64,000 nucleotides of DNA from Paenibacillus sp. FSL R7-0204 (lineage in GTDB: Bacteria > Bacillota > Bacilli > Paenibacillales > Paenibacillaceae): the NCBI RefSeq assembly GCF_038002225.1, contig NZ_JBBOCA010000001.1, positions 6,944,001 to 7,008,000 of the forward strand. Direction: 5' to 3'. The first letter of the stretch is position 1, and each line of letters opens with the position of its first letter. The notes under the pieces are model-generated. The model had not been told where the DNA came from. It was given only the letters and a program-made list of their open reading frames with translations, and searched no databases. The position numbers were made by a program, and so were the translations under genes. This document shows positions 8,795-18,096 of this stretch, piece by piece.

Positions 8795-9835
8795 TTAGCC
8801 CATCTTAATGACGGCCTTAACCACATCTTCCTTGTTGTCGATCACGTAATTGAACGCTTGCTGCGTCTCCTCGAAGTGGAATTCGTGAGTGACGATGCCC
8901 TTGACGTCAACCTTGCCGTCTGCGATGGCGCCGATGGCTGCCGGATACAGGTTGCGGTACCGGAAGACCGACTTGATATCGGCTTCCTTGAACATAATCT
9001 GCATGAAATCGAAGTCGATGATGTCCTTGGCTGCGAGGCCGACGAGAACGATGGTTCCGCCTCTTTTGACCAGATAAGGGGTCTGCTTCACCGTATGCTC
9101 ACTGCCTGCCGTCTCAATCACCTTATCCACGCCCGCGCCATCGGTCCAAGCCGCAACGGCCTCCAGCACATCCTCCTGTCTGGCGTTGATCACCCGCGTA
9201 GCGCCCAGCTTCATTGCCGCTTCCAGCCGCTTCTCAATGATATCGACCACCACAATCTCCGTAGCCCCGTAAGCCTTGCAGGCCAGCAAGGTAACCAGCC
9301 CGATGCAGCCCGCTCCAAGAATCACCACACGGTCCCCCAGCTTAACGCCGCCCTGCGCCGCAGCATGGAGTCCCACCGCCAGCGGCTCGACCAGCGCGCC
9401 CTCCACTGAAGACACATTATCCGGCAGCTTGAAGGCCATGTTCTCAGGATAAGCGATATAGTCCATCAGGCAGCCATGGTAGGGCGGAGTCGCTAGAAAC
9501 TGTACATCCGGGCACAGATTGTACTTGCCACTCTTGCAAAATTCACACTGGCCGCAGGTCACTCCCGGCTCCAGGGCCACCCGGTCTCCCACCTTCAGAT
9601 GCTTCACACCAGGGCCAAGCTCCACCACTTCACCGGCACATTCATGCCCGAGAATAAAGTCGCCATCGACCACGAAGTCACCGATCCGTCCATGCTCCAG
9701 ATAATGCACATCCGAGCCGCAGATACCGACTACCTCCAGCTTCACAATGACCTCGCCCTCCCGGGCTACGGGCATATCAATGTCTTTCATTTGCAACTTT
9801 TGCAAATCGGTCATATAACAAGCTCTGTTCTTCAT
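8795..9835 (-). CDS. Zinc-dependent sorbitol/xylitol-type dehydrogenase
   Basis: Medium-chain dehydrogenase of 346 residues, cytoplasmic, expected to oxidise a polyol with NAD+. Catalytic zinc ligands are in GICGSDVHYLEHG and GHECAGEV. The structural zinc lobe is CGQCEFCKSGKYNLC near residues 95-110. The NAD-binding loop is GAGCIGL near 177, followed by the acidic residue of VVVDIIEKR that favours NAD over NADP. Family relatives are sorbitol dehydrogenase (GutB) and xylitol dehydrogenase. Neighbouring xylanase and a ROK regulator favour pentose or polyol metabolism, but this is inference. GAGGAG precedes the ATG. Confidence 0.9.
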   Translation of the reverse strand: MKNRACYMTDLQKLQMKDIDMPVAREGEVIVKLEVVGICGSDVHYLEHGRIGDFVVDGDFILGHECAGEVVELGPGVKHLKVGDRVALEPGVTCGQCEFCKSGKYNLCPDVQFLATPPYHGCLMDYIAYPENMAFKLPDNVSSVEGALVEPLAVGLHAAAQGGVKLGDRVVILGAGCIGLVTLLACKAYGATEIVVVDIIEKRLEAAMKLGATRVINARQEDVLEAVAAWTDGAGVDKVIETAGSEHTVKQTPYLVKRGGTIVLVGLAAKDIIDFDFMQIMFKEADIKSVFRYRNLYPAAIGAIADGKVDVKGIVTHEFHFEETQQAFNYVIDNKEDVVKAVIKMG

Positions 9836-9934
9836 CCGTTTCTCCTCCTCAGGAACATATAGGTACTCTTAGTATTGTAATATACTTTTATAAAACTATT
9901 TAAATAAGATTATAATCGGAATTGGAGTGAAGTC

Positions 9935-9997
9935 AACAAAAACTCCCCCGGAGAGGGACAAGGCCGCGATTGCAGCAACGTCCCTCTTCCGGAGGAG
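9935..9997 (-). terminator. Terminator after the ROK regulator gene
   Basis: Two long arms (CTCCCCCGGAGAGGGAC and GTCCCTCTTCCGGAGGAG) pair with one bulge, followed on the minus strand by GTTTTTGTT. It separates the ROK gene from the dehydrogenase promoter region. Confidence 0.82.
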
Positions 9998-10039
9998 CGG
10001 GGAAAGCAGATATTGGATTAGAATAAAATCGACCCGGAT

Positions 10040-11167
10040 CTAGATGCTGGCGATAAATTCAGTCACCAGCTCCAGGGCAGCGCCCACAGCGGTGGCCTCC
10101 AGCTTATATTTGCAGATCCGCAGGTAGGAGCCATCCTGCTCGAAGGTGTTCTTGCGCGCTGCCAGCGCCTGAAGTTCATCGATGTATTCCTCCATGTGAG
10201 CCCCGGCATAGCCGCCGAGAATCACATCGCAATCGTACAGCATCCGCAGGTTATTCACTGTAATCACCAGATAGCCCACATACTCCTGCCAGATGGCCTG
10301 CTGCTCCTCCTTGCCCTCTCCCAGCAGCCGGAAGAATTCCGCAATACTGCCCCCTGTACTATCCGAGAGAATTCCCGCTGAGCAATAGGCATCTACACAG
10401 CCCTTCTGTCCGCAGTAGCAGGTACGCCCTTCAGGCAAAATCGTCATATGTCCGAACTCTCCGCTACGGTGGTTCTGGCCTGCATAGATCTGGTTACCGA
10501 CTATAATGGCACCGCCCACGCTATTATTAAGGGACAGATAGACCACATTGTGTATGTCCTGCTCGCCCCACAGTTCAGTAAGTCCCGCCGCATTCGCATC
10601 ATTGCTCAGAACGCAGGGATAAGGGATGTATTCGGCGAACCGCCGGACACTGCCTCCCTTGAAATCTATGACCGTAGCATAGCTCACTGTCTGCCGGTCC
10701 CCGGATAGAATCGCGGGCAGTGCAATCCCTACTCCCAGAATCCGGCTGCGGTCCAGCTGGCAGGCCTCTACGAACTCCTCCACCAGCTTGCCTACCCCCT
10801 GGAAGTAGGTCTCCTCATTCGCAAACGGATAATGATTCCTGACATTCTTAATGATTCTGCCGCTCAGGTCAATGACGACAATCCCCACATGATTCAGGGT
10901 AATATCCAGTCCGACGGCATATCCCGCCACACTGTTACAGGCCATCGACTTGGCCTTACGCCCCCCGGTGGATTCATACAGCCCGGTCTCCACAATCAGC
11001 CCGCGTTCCTGCAGCTCCTTGAGATTCTGTGTCACGGTTGGAAGACTGAGACCCAGCGCCTGTGCAATCTCCTGAATGGAGGTGGATTCACGGTGATACA
11101 GGTACCGGTAAATGGCGTTCCGGTTCATCTTTTTAACTTCCATACTGTTCAAGCGATGTGTCGCCAT
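10040..11167 (-). CDS. ROK-family transcriptional regulator
   Basis: Sugar-responsive repressor of 375 residues, of the NagC/XylR type. Residues ~12-65 form a winged helix (YRYLYHRESTSIQEIAQALGLSLPTVTQNLKELQERG). The ROK sugar-kinase-like domain follows, with GLDITLNHVGIVVIDLSG near 85, ILGVGIALPAIL, and the ROK zinc motif CYCGQKGCVDAYCS near 250. The ligand is unknown; the adjacent polyol dehydrogenase and xylanase point to a pentose-related sugar. ATG at 11167 was chosen because GAGGGGG precedes it by 7 bases; an upstream GTG at 11182 overlaps that site. Confidence 0.92.
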   Translation of the reverse strand: MATHRLNSMEVKKMNRNAIYRYLYHRESTSIQEIAQALGLSLPTVTQNLKELQERGLIVETGLYESTGGRKAKSMACNSVAGYAVGLDITLNHVGIVVIDLSGRIIKNVRNHYPFANEETYFQGVGKLVEEFVEACQLDRSRILGVGIALPAILSGDRQTVSYATVIDFKGGSVRRFAEYIPYPCVLSNDANAAGLTELWGEQDIHNVVYLSLNNSVGGAIIVGNQIYAGQNHRSGEFGHMTILPEGRTCYCGQKGCVDAYCSAGILSDSTGGSIAEFFRLLGEGKEEQQAIWQEYVGYLVITVNNLRMLYDCDVILGGYAGAHMEEYIDELQALAARKNTFEQDGSYLRICKYKLEATAVGAALELVTEFIASI

Positions 11168-11336
11168 TCCAATCCCCCTCACTTTTACAAATGTACTTTA
11201 TAATTTTATACATATAATATGCAATCACATCCGTTATAGCAATCATTAGCCGCTTTTATTGTGAATAATTTCACGTAAGTGGTTTTATTGTATCAAGAAT
11301 TGGAAGTCCCGTCATTAATCTTTTGGGAAGATGGCC

Positions 11337-11981
11337 TTAATCGGTCCCTCTTATCGCAATCATTCGCATGTTAACGCCAAGCATGACGAACCAGCCGGCG
11401 AACAGTAACTGGGAGATCAGGATGATTCCCTCACCAAGTAACCATGGATAGGAGCCGATAAGATCAAACACGCCGGTCAGAAGCCCGAGGGCTGCCGTGA
11501 ATGTTCCCAGTCCGCTCTTCCAAATTACAAGGCTCAGCAGAATCGTTGCGATTCCAACGACTAATGCAACACAATGCACGCCCCCGTAATAGAAGCTGAT
11601 AATCAGTCTGTAGCTCTCCGGCGTAAGCTCAATCCCATATACCGGATAGACCAGCCTCCCCAGAATAATAACCAATACGATATAGACAGGAACGCTAACC
11701 GCCAGCAGGCCGCAGCCAAACACTGTCAGGACCGGATTCACCTTCACCAGCAGCCGGTATAATGCCGCGATGGAGGGGATGAGAAGTACCGCAGCGAAGA
11801 ACAAGACCTCATCTGCCATCGACAACTGGAACCGCCACTCGCTCAGCCAGGACAGCAGCGCAGCAGCTTGCAGCGGTGGAGACGGTACCGGCCTCAGGAA
11901 CAGATATTGGGCCAAAAAGAGCAGGCCGGAACAAATAAACGCCATTCCGCCAAACCGGCTCAGCCGCTGACGGGTCATCAT
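11337..11981 (-). CDS. DUF4386-type membrane protein
   Basis: Predicted membrane protein of 214 residues with about six hydrophobic helices, starting FGGMAFICSGLLFLAQYLFL. The order of spans and the conserved-looking SPPLQAAALLSWLSEWRF loop resemble the DUF4386 family, whose function is unknown. It is transcribed alone, divergent from the GNAT gene at 12056 with 75 bases between starts. Confidence 0.7.
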   Translation of the reverse strand: MMTRQRLSRFGGMAFICSGLLFLAQYLFLRPVPSPPLQAAALLSWLSEWRFQLSMADEVLFFAAVLLIPSIAALYRLLVKVNPVLTVFGCGLLAVSVPVYIVLVIILGRLVYPVYGIELTPESYRLIISFYYGGVHCVALVVGIATILLSLVIWKSGLGTFTAALGLLTGVFDLIGSYPWLLGEGIILISQLLFAGWFVMLGVNMRMIAIRGTD

Positions 11982-12055
11982 ATCGCTTCATCTCGATTCT
12001 TATTTATTCTTAATGCTATAATCTAAAAAAATGAATTAAGGAGAACGCTAACGCT

Positions 12056-12511
12056 ATGAACCCAAACCCGATAAAGATCCTTACAGACCAAAATCGAAAC
12101 CAGACACTCTCCCAAGAACTGCTAGTCATCTGGGAGAACGCTGTGCGGGCTACGCACCTGTTCCTCACCCCGCAAGATATTGAAGACCTGCGCCCCTTAG
12201 TCCTGCAAGGGATTGCAGAGATCCGGCATCTGATTACATATACCGATTCTGAGGGGCATCCCCTCGGCTTCATCGGGATTCAGGATCAGAAGATTGAGAT
12301 GCTGTTCGTAGACCCGGCGGTCCGGGGACTGGGTATCGGCAAAAGTCTCGTGGACTATGCCCTACACCACTTGAATGTGCATTCCGTCGATGTGAATGAA
12401 GACAATCCCCAGGCTGCCGGATTCTATGAACATCTAGGCTTCCAGGTCTACGGCCGCTCCGAACAGGATGAGCAAGGCAAGCCTTGGCCTATCCTGCATA
12501 TGCGGTTATAG
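12056..12511 (+). CDS. GNAT-family N-acetyltransferase
   Basis: Compact acetyltransferase of 151 residues. The acetyl-CoA-binding motif is VDPAVRGLGIGKSLVDYAL near residues 90-108, with R-G-L-G-I-G in the Q/RxxGxG/A form, followed by VNEDNPQAAGFYEHLGFQVYGRSEQDEQGKP, typical of the YjaB/PseH-like branch. The C-terminus (PWPILHMRL) matches that branch. The substrate is unknown. The gene ends convergently with the helical-repeat gene, overlapping it by 6 bases. Confidence 0.9.
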   Translation: MNPNPIKILTDQNRNQTLSQELLVIWENAVRATHLFLTPQDIEDLRPLVLQGIAEIRHLITYTDSEGHPLGFIGIQDQKIEMLFVDPAVRGLGIGKSLVDYALHHLNVHSVDVNEDNPQAAGFYEHLGFQVYGRSEQDEQGKPWPILHMRL

Positions 12512-15500
12512 CATGAACAGCCGGGATTCCCTCGCCGTCCAAATATTTAGTGCCTGTGTGCGGACTGCGGGATTCGCATGATTCCTGTACTCCCGCAGAC
12601 GCTCTGACGGCTCAGCGCTCCAGCGCAGCGCGCTTCCTGCTGCTTCCATCAGAGACAGTCCGAGATACGGGGCTTCATAAGACGGTTCTGCCCGCAGCAC
12701 ATCCACAATCTCAAGCAATGTCTCCGCTGTCCAGTATCCGGCGCTGTTCTCCAGGCTGACGGCAAGCCCGCGGTACAACTCACTCAAGAGCTGTGGTTGA
12801 CGGGTTACCTCCCGTGCGATCCGCTTCACATACCCGGACGCCTCCTCAGCGTTACTCCAATCGATCACTGCGATATATAAGGTCAAGACAAGCTCTTGTA
12901 ACGTCTCATCGGCGGCCAGCGTGCCGGCCAGCTCCAGGTACAACGGGGTAAGCTGTACCCTTGTACTCTTAGGCAGACCTGTTAACTGCTTGATGAGTAC
13001 CTGCAGGCGCTGCCGGTGCGGCAGGTCTCTATCCGCCGCTGCATTCCATTCCTGCGTCACGGGCGTCACCGCCAGCTCCCGGCAGATACCGGCTACAACC
13101 GCGTTCACCTTGCCGTCCCGGGCGGCTTCAATCAATGTCATCATCGCGAACTCCCAGCTGGAGCTGTCCTTCAGACCCGCAACCGCCTGAGCCGCAGCCG
13201 CCGCAACGGTGCCTTCATAACCGCTTGTCCACCACTTCATGGAAATATAAGCCTGGCTGCTGACGGATTCGTCCGGGTGAGCGGCAATGGCTATAATTAA
13301 GTCCAGATACAGCGGTCTGTAAGCAAGCGGAAGCCCAGCAGGCTGCTGGGACAACAAGCTCACTGCGATATCACGCTCTGGAGAAGCAGCGATGGCACGC
13401 AGCAGCCCCCAGCTTCGTTCATCGTCCAGCAGCCCCCTGGCAGCATGCCCTATAGCAATCACCACATCCTTATGCACAGCAGGATTCGCGAATTCATTCA
13501 ACAGTAGCGGAAGACTGTCCTCAATTCTATACGCACCAAGCAGGCGGATAGCTTCCTTGCGGACCGTTATCTTCAGCTTCTCACGGCTCAGCAGCTCCTT
13601 CAGCGACTGGGACAGCTGTAGCGGACTGACCCGGCGGATACACCTTGGGATGGAGTACATCGCTACACGGGCCCGGTCGCTATCCAGATTCTCCAGCAGC
13701 ACGGGCAGGGATTTCTCCGGCTCTTCCAGCAGCGACAAGGCATGAAGCGCCGCCTCCGCCACAGCCGCCTCCTGGTCCCGTACCAGCTCATACAGCCGCT
13801 CCGGGTTCACATCCGGCATGCTTGCCATGATTCTGATCGCTCTGGAACGCTCAAACAGGCTGTACTTGGGACCAAAGGCAATGGTTCTTAACAGGGCAGC
13901 ATACGCCTTCTGCTGGCGTGGCAGCCAGCGGTAGAATCCGTCCGCAGCCGGAACAGGATAGACCGTTTTGCCTGAGAGGAACTTGCCCTTGATCGCAGCG
14001 CCCGACAGATAAGGGTCCAGCCATTCCTGACGCTTCAGGTGCAGATGCAAGAACACCTCGTGGATGGTGATATACGATGGATCTGCATCCAGCAGCTCCT
14101 TCACCCGTTCATCGCGCGTCTGCAGCGGCTCCAGCCAGAACCGGGTTGCCCGGATCGCGATTCCTTCGGTTCTGGCCCGGGTGGCTTCCCGTAGGAGCTG
14201 CTGTAGCTTGACGATACCGTACCCCCTTTTGCCAAAAGAAGTTGCCAGGCTCAGCACCAGATTGTAATTCTCCCGCTTGCCCGCCTGCGCAGCGTAGGAA
14301 TAGATACCGTCAAAGATGATCTCTTCCACGCCCCGCGGCATGTTCTTCGCAAGTGACGGCAACGAGAGCTGCCCGTCCTGCTTCGCCAGCTTCTGGAGCG
14401 TGTTCAGCGCGAACTTGAACAGCTCCCCGCCCGGCTCCGCCGCCTGATGACGCAGAATCGAGAAGGCCAATTGCTGCACAGAGTATCTCGTACCGTAGGA
14501 GGTATCTCTGGCATCAATCACACTGTCTACCAGCACAGTAAGCGCCGGGACATGGGCAGCCTCGTACACAGACGCCGGACTCTCCGACAGCTCCTTGAAC
14601 ACCGCCGCCCGGACAGGGTCCTGATCATTACGGATGCGGCCTAAGGTCAGCAGTGTAGCCTCCATGCCCTGCCTTGCCAGAACTGTGCTGCGGATCAGCT
14701 GCATCAGCGCCGTAGCGCGTTCATCTGCATTCGATACCCGGGTTGCCTGCTCCAGCTGCTCTCTGACCTGAATAATCGAGCGGGCGGCAGTGATGCGCAG
14801 GGTGCGATCCCGGTTCTCCCTGATCTCACGCAGACCCAGCATGCGGGCAGCCTCCCGGTCACGCAGCGCATGCGGCAATACATATAGCAGCCCCTCCGGG
14901 AAAATCCACTCCCCGCGCTTCTCCTCCTCATACACCGCATCAAAAATCTCCTGGCGCTTGGACGGCGCAAGATGCTCCAGCAGCCGCGCCACATGGTGGG
15001 GCTGGTCCGCCAGCAGCTTGGCAAGCTGCGACCATTGGTCCCTGGAGAGGAGCTTCGCCCGCTTGAGCACAGCTTCAGGCACACCATAAGTCATAAGCTC
15101 AACTCGCGTCTGCGTCCGGATCAGCAGCTCATACACCGCGCCTGGCCGCAGGCGCATCAGTGTGCCGAGATTCGCCTTAAGCGCAGGCGGCAGCATGTCT
15201 GCCGGTCCATGGTTCACCGCATAGGCCAGCACCAGATCAGGCTTGCGACTACTCAGCTGCTCCATCGCGGAGGAGAACCGTGACCAGACCATCCCCTTGG
15301 CCCTTAGCGGGGCCGCTTCCAGCTCTCCGGTGAAATACTCCGCGACCACCTCCAAATGGCGGCTGGACAGCTTTTTCCAATCCTTAATGCCGTACCCCAG
15401 CTCAGCAAGCCGCGCACGGACGGTTGCCGCAGAGCAAGCCTGCAGCACAATCGCTGCCTCTTCAGGGCCCCACCGGGCCTGTACCACTGGCAATAGCCGT

Positions 15501-15889
15501 TCCGCCACCTCCTGGCGGTTCATCAGGGCAACCGTACGCAGCAGCTTGCGGCGGCAGTCCTGTGACAGCTGCGGAAGCTCGCGTTCAATCTCTTCAGCTG
15601 AGGCGACTTTGGGCAGCAGGCCCGCAGCCATATTCCTGATACCCGCCATAGAATGACGGAGCGCAGAGCGGATCACAGCAGCATCCAGCGTAGCGATCGC
15701 CCCCATCAGGGCCAGCCGCGCTTCATAAGCCCCGCCCTCCAGCAGGGAGGTAAGTAACTGTGAGTATTCCGGGGACCCCAGGTGATCGCGGCCTAATCCT
15801 GTGATTGCTTTGATTCTATTGGAATACCCCTGGGCATCCAGCTCCCCCAGTAAGCGCTCTTTATTCAATGGGTCTCGTCTACGAATCAT
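12506..15889 (-). CDS. Large HEAT-repeat-like helical protein
   Basis: Soluble protein of 1127 residues built almost wholly of short amphipathic helix pairs. Stretches such as VRDQEAAVAEAALHALSLLEEPEKSLPVLLENL (~650-690) and KITVRKEAIRLLGAYRIEDSLPLLLNEF (~725-755) have the spacing and A/L pattern of HEAT/PBS-lyase-type repeats. No catalytic motif, signal peptide or membrane span is apparent. Such scaffolds bind proteins or nucleic acid; the partner is unknown. GAGGAGG precedes the ATG. It is monocistronic and I recognise no named family. Confidence 0.8.
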   Translation of the reverse strand: MIRRRDPLNKERLLGELDAQGYSNRIKAITGLGRDHLGSPEYSQLLTSLLEGGAYEARLALMGAIATLDAAVIRSALRHSMAGIRNMAAGLLPKVASAEEIERELPQLSQDCRRKLLRTVALMNRQEVAERLLPVVQARWGPEEAAIVLQACSAATVRARLAELGYGIKDWKKLSSRHLEVVAEYFTGELEAAPLRAKGMVWSRFSSAMEQLSSRKPDLVLAYAVNHGPADMLPPALKANLGTLMRLRPGAVYELLIRTQTRVELMTYGVPEAVLKRAKLLSRDQWSQLAKLLADQPHHVARLLEHLAPSKRQEIFDAVYEEEKRGEWIFPEGLLYVLPHALRDREAARMLGLREIRENRDRTLRITAARSIIQVREQLEQATRVSNADERATALMQLIRSTVLARQGMEATLLTLGRIRNDQDPVRAAVFKELSESPASVYEAAHVPALTVLVDSVIDARDTSYGTRYSVQQLAFSILRHQAAEPGGELFKFALNTLQKLAKQDGQLSLPSLAKNMPRGVEEIIFDGIYSYAAQAGKRENYNLVLSLATSFGKRGYGIVKLQQLLREATRARTEGIAIRATRFWLEPLQTRDERVKELLDADPSYITIHEVFLHLHLKRQEWLDPYLSGAAIKGKFLSGKTVYPVPAADGFYRWLPRQQKAYAALLRTIAFGPKYSLFERSRAIRIMASMPDVNPERLYELVRDQEAAVAEAALHALSLLEEPEKSLPVLLENLDSDRARVAMYSIPRCIRRVSPLQLSQSLKELLSREKLKITVRKEAIRLLGAYRIEDSLPLLLNEFANPAVHKDVVIAIGHAARGLLDDERSWGLLRAIAASPERDIAVSLLSQQPAGLPLAYRPLYLDLIIAIAAHPDESVSSQAYISMKWWTSGYEGTVAAAAAQAVAGLKDSSSWEFAMMTLIEAARDGKVNAVVAGICRELAVTPVTQEWNAAADRDLPHRQRLQVLIKQLTGLPKSTRVQLTPLYLELAGTLAADETLQELVLTLYIAVIDWSNAEEASGYVKRIAREVTRQPQLLSELYRGLAVSLENSAGYWTAETLLEIVDVLRAEPSYEAPYLGLSLMEAAGSALRWSAEPSERLREYRNHANPAVRTQALNIWTARESRLFML

Positions 15890-16031
15890 AAGTCCTCCTC
15901 TTGAAGCTGTTCTGAGTTCTTCCTTATTTTACAAAAGGCTAGTTCCCGTCCGCAACAAACAAAAGGGTAACCCCGAATCCGGTGCTTCCACCATCTTCAA
16001 GATTACCCTCTATACTGCTCACTCTATCAGT

Positions 16032-16790
16032 CTACTCTTTATCTTGTTTGGCTTGGACGAACACATACGTGTTCTCGTCCGACAAGGCTGCTTCATACCG
16101 GAAGTCAAATCCGCTGAAGCCTTGAATCTCCTCCACGCGGGTAATCTGCTGCTCCGCCATGAACCGGACCATCTCGCCCCTGGCCATCTTAACCAGTGTC
16201 GCCCGCTCTACCACCTTACCGCCGATCTCCTGTCCGAATACACAGCTTACCATCCGGACATCGCTCTCCAAGTAGGGAGAGATGCATTTGCTATATTCCT
16301 TGGAGGCCAGATTCACAATCGTGTCAGTCTCTGCGAGCAACTGGTCCGCTAATCTTCTGTTCCAGAACTCATAGAGGGTACTGAAGCCCGGCCCGCCGAG
16401 CTTGGCCTGCATCTCCAGCCTGTAAGGGACCACCCCGTCGAACGGCCGGACGATCCCATAGAACCCGGACAAGATCCGCAAATGCTGCTGCAGATAGTCC
16501 AGCTCCTCCGTCTGAAAAATCCCCGGCGCCATGTACTGATACTGGATACCCTCATAGGCGAAGATCGCAGGGGTCAGATTCCGGGTTAGATCCATCTCTT
16601 CAATCCGCTGCATATTGAGCGCGGCAATAGCGTCATTGCATTTCCACAACGCCTTGGCTTCTGCATAATTCAGCTTACGAAGCAAGGCCAGGAGCGTCTG
16701 TGACTCGTTTAAGAACTGCGGAGCCTGGCGGGATTCCAGGAAATCCGTGTCCGTCTTCATCTTTTTGGCAGGTGAAATGATGATTCTCAT
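16032..16790 (-). CDS. yaaA: YaaA-family peroxide-stress protein
   Basis: Protein of 252 residues of the YaaA/DUF328 family. It begins with the signature MRIIISPAKKMKTD and continues with AIFAYEGIQYQYM, LRILSGFYGIVRPFDGVVPYRLEM and NLASKEYSKCI, all conserved in the family at the expected positions. The length agrees with the family. In E. coli YaaA lowers intracellular free iron and protects against hydrogen peroxide; it binds DNA. The gene stands alone here. Confidence 0.95.
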   Translation of the reverse strand: MRIIISPAKKMKTDTDFLESRQAPQFLNESQTLLALLRKLNYAEAKALWKCNDAIAALNMQRIEEMDLTRNLTPAIFAYEGIQYQYMAPGIFQTEELDYLQQHLRILSGFYGIVRPFDGVVPYRLEMQAKLGGPGFSTLYEFWNRRLADQLLAETDTIVNLASKEYSKCISPYLESDVRMVSCVFGQEIGGKVVERATLVKMARGEMVRFMAEQQITRVEEIQGFSGFDFRYEAALSDENTYVFVQAKQDKE

Positions 16791-16871
16791 GATACGCTCT
16801 TTTCTACCCCTACGGGAAAATAAATGTACCTCTATACTATCATATTATCTCCCCGCCGGTCCCCGGCCAAG

Positions 16872-18038
16872 TTATTCAGCAGCAAGCGGTACGAAGACAG
16901 AGGCACAGTTCGCCTGGCGGAACCGGGCAATCACGTGCCTGCTCCAATCGCGCGTATACTCAGGGTGGGCGCTAAGGTACAGCTCCTCCAAATGATTGAA
17001 CGCGGCATCGTACGGGATGCCCGGATTATCGCCATTCACCTCAAGCTGGGTAATATGCAGATAGATGCCCCCGGGCACCGTCACCTTCTCCACACTATCA
17101 GGAAGGCCATCGAAGCTGCTGACTCTTGTGCCAAAGCAGGAATTCACCTTCCCCTCTTCCCCGCTGTTCACCGGGAATCCGTAATAGTCATGCAGGTAAT
17201 ACCGCGCTGCCCCGGTGGCGAACACCTGATCCTGCACGCCAAAATATTTGGTAATCACAAACTCTTCATCCTCCGGCAGCGTCATGCTGCAGGCAATCTT
17301 CATCTCCGGCAGCGTCACCGGCTTGAAGCGAAGGGAACTGAACTGTTCGGCCGTATTTGCCGGAAGGATCACTGGTTCGTATTTGGTAAGAATATCACCG
17401 GACTGGTCATATGTATTGAAGCTGAGGCCGGCGGGATTATAGACATAACCCGTATCCTTGCGGAATTCACCCACGAAATATTCATCGGCGTGCATCCGTT
17501 CCTCGTAGCCGGTCCGCCCGGCGCTTTTCGATTCATTGATCAGAACCTTGGCATACCGGCAAGCGGGTACTGTCAGCGTCTCCGTATACTCCGGCAAATG
17601 CGCAGGCAGCCCCTCGAAGCCGCTCACCTCCATGCCCACAATCACTTTGTAGTTGCCATCCCCCTGAACCTCGGTGCGTACTGTGACGATCTCCCGGCCC
17701 TTAATTTGGTGCTCTATCAGACTGGAGAGCAGTGCAATCTCTCCTTCTGCCGCCAGCTTTTTCGTATAAAAGTAATCATTAATCGTACCGCCCGCCTGCC
17801 CGGAATCATAATACCCGCCATAGCCCCGGCTCTCATACGATATCGGCAGCGCAATCCCCACAACCTTCATTTCCGGCCTGTCCACAATGCTGCACAGCTC
17901 CGTAACCTGCTCTACATGAATCTCACTTAACATCTCCATCTGCTTCAGCTCCTCCACCATTCTCAGGATTACCGGCTTCACACGGGGACTATAGCCTTCA
18001 GCTGCTTGCTGCGGCATTGCTTGCTTACTCAGATTCAT
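16872..18038 (-). CDS. Tandem GyrI-like effector-binding protein without DNA-binding domain
   Basis: Cytoplasmic protein of 388 residues with two GyrI-like domains. The first (~40-190) includes RPEMKVVGIALPIS and ends in the TLTVPACRYAKVLI strand. The second (~235-388) includes LPEMKIACSMTLP and ends KVTVPGGIYLHITQLEVNG. No helix-turn-helix is present, so it may bind or hydrolyse a small molecule, as stand-alone GyrI-like proteins do. It lies 58 bases downstream of the AraC/GyrI gene on the same strand and is probably co-transcribed with it, sharing ligand class. Confidence 0.8.
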   Translation of the reverse strand: MNLSKQAMPQQAAEGYSPRVKPVILRMVEELKQMEMLSEIHVEQVTELCSIVDRPEMKVVGIALPISYESRGYGGYYDSGQAGGTINDYFYTKKLAAEGEIALLSSLIEHQIKGREIVTVRTEVQGDGNYKVIVGMEVSGFEGLPAHLPEYTETLTVPACRYAKVLINESKSAGRTGYEERMHADEYFVGEFRKDTGYVYNPAGLSFNTYDQSGDILTKYEPVILPANTAEQFSSLRFKPVTLPEMKIACSMTLPEDEEFVITKYFGVQDQVFATGAARYYLHDYYGFPVNSGEEGKVNSCFGTRVSSFDGLPDSVEKVTVPGGIYLHITQLEVNGDNPGIPYDAAFNHLEELYLSAHPEYTRDWSRHVIARFRQANCASVFVPLAAE

Positions 18039-18096
18039 AGGTCAGCTCCTCTCCTGGTTAAGCTCAAGTATAGTAGCTTGCGGTTCGTAAATATTA

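Noticed and set aside
16824..17930. 368-codon plus-strand frame opposite the tandem GyrI gene
   Set aside because: It is a shadow frame without start signal; the minus strand carries the conserved domains.
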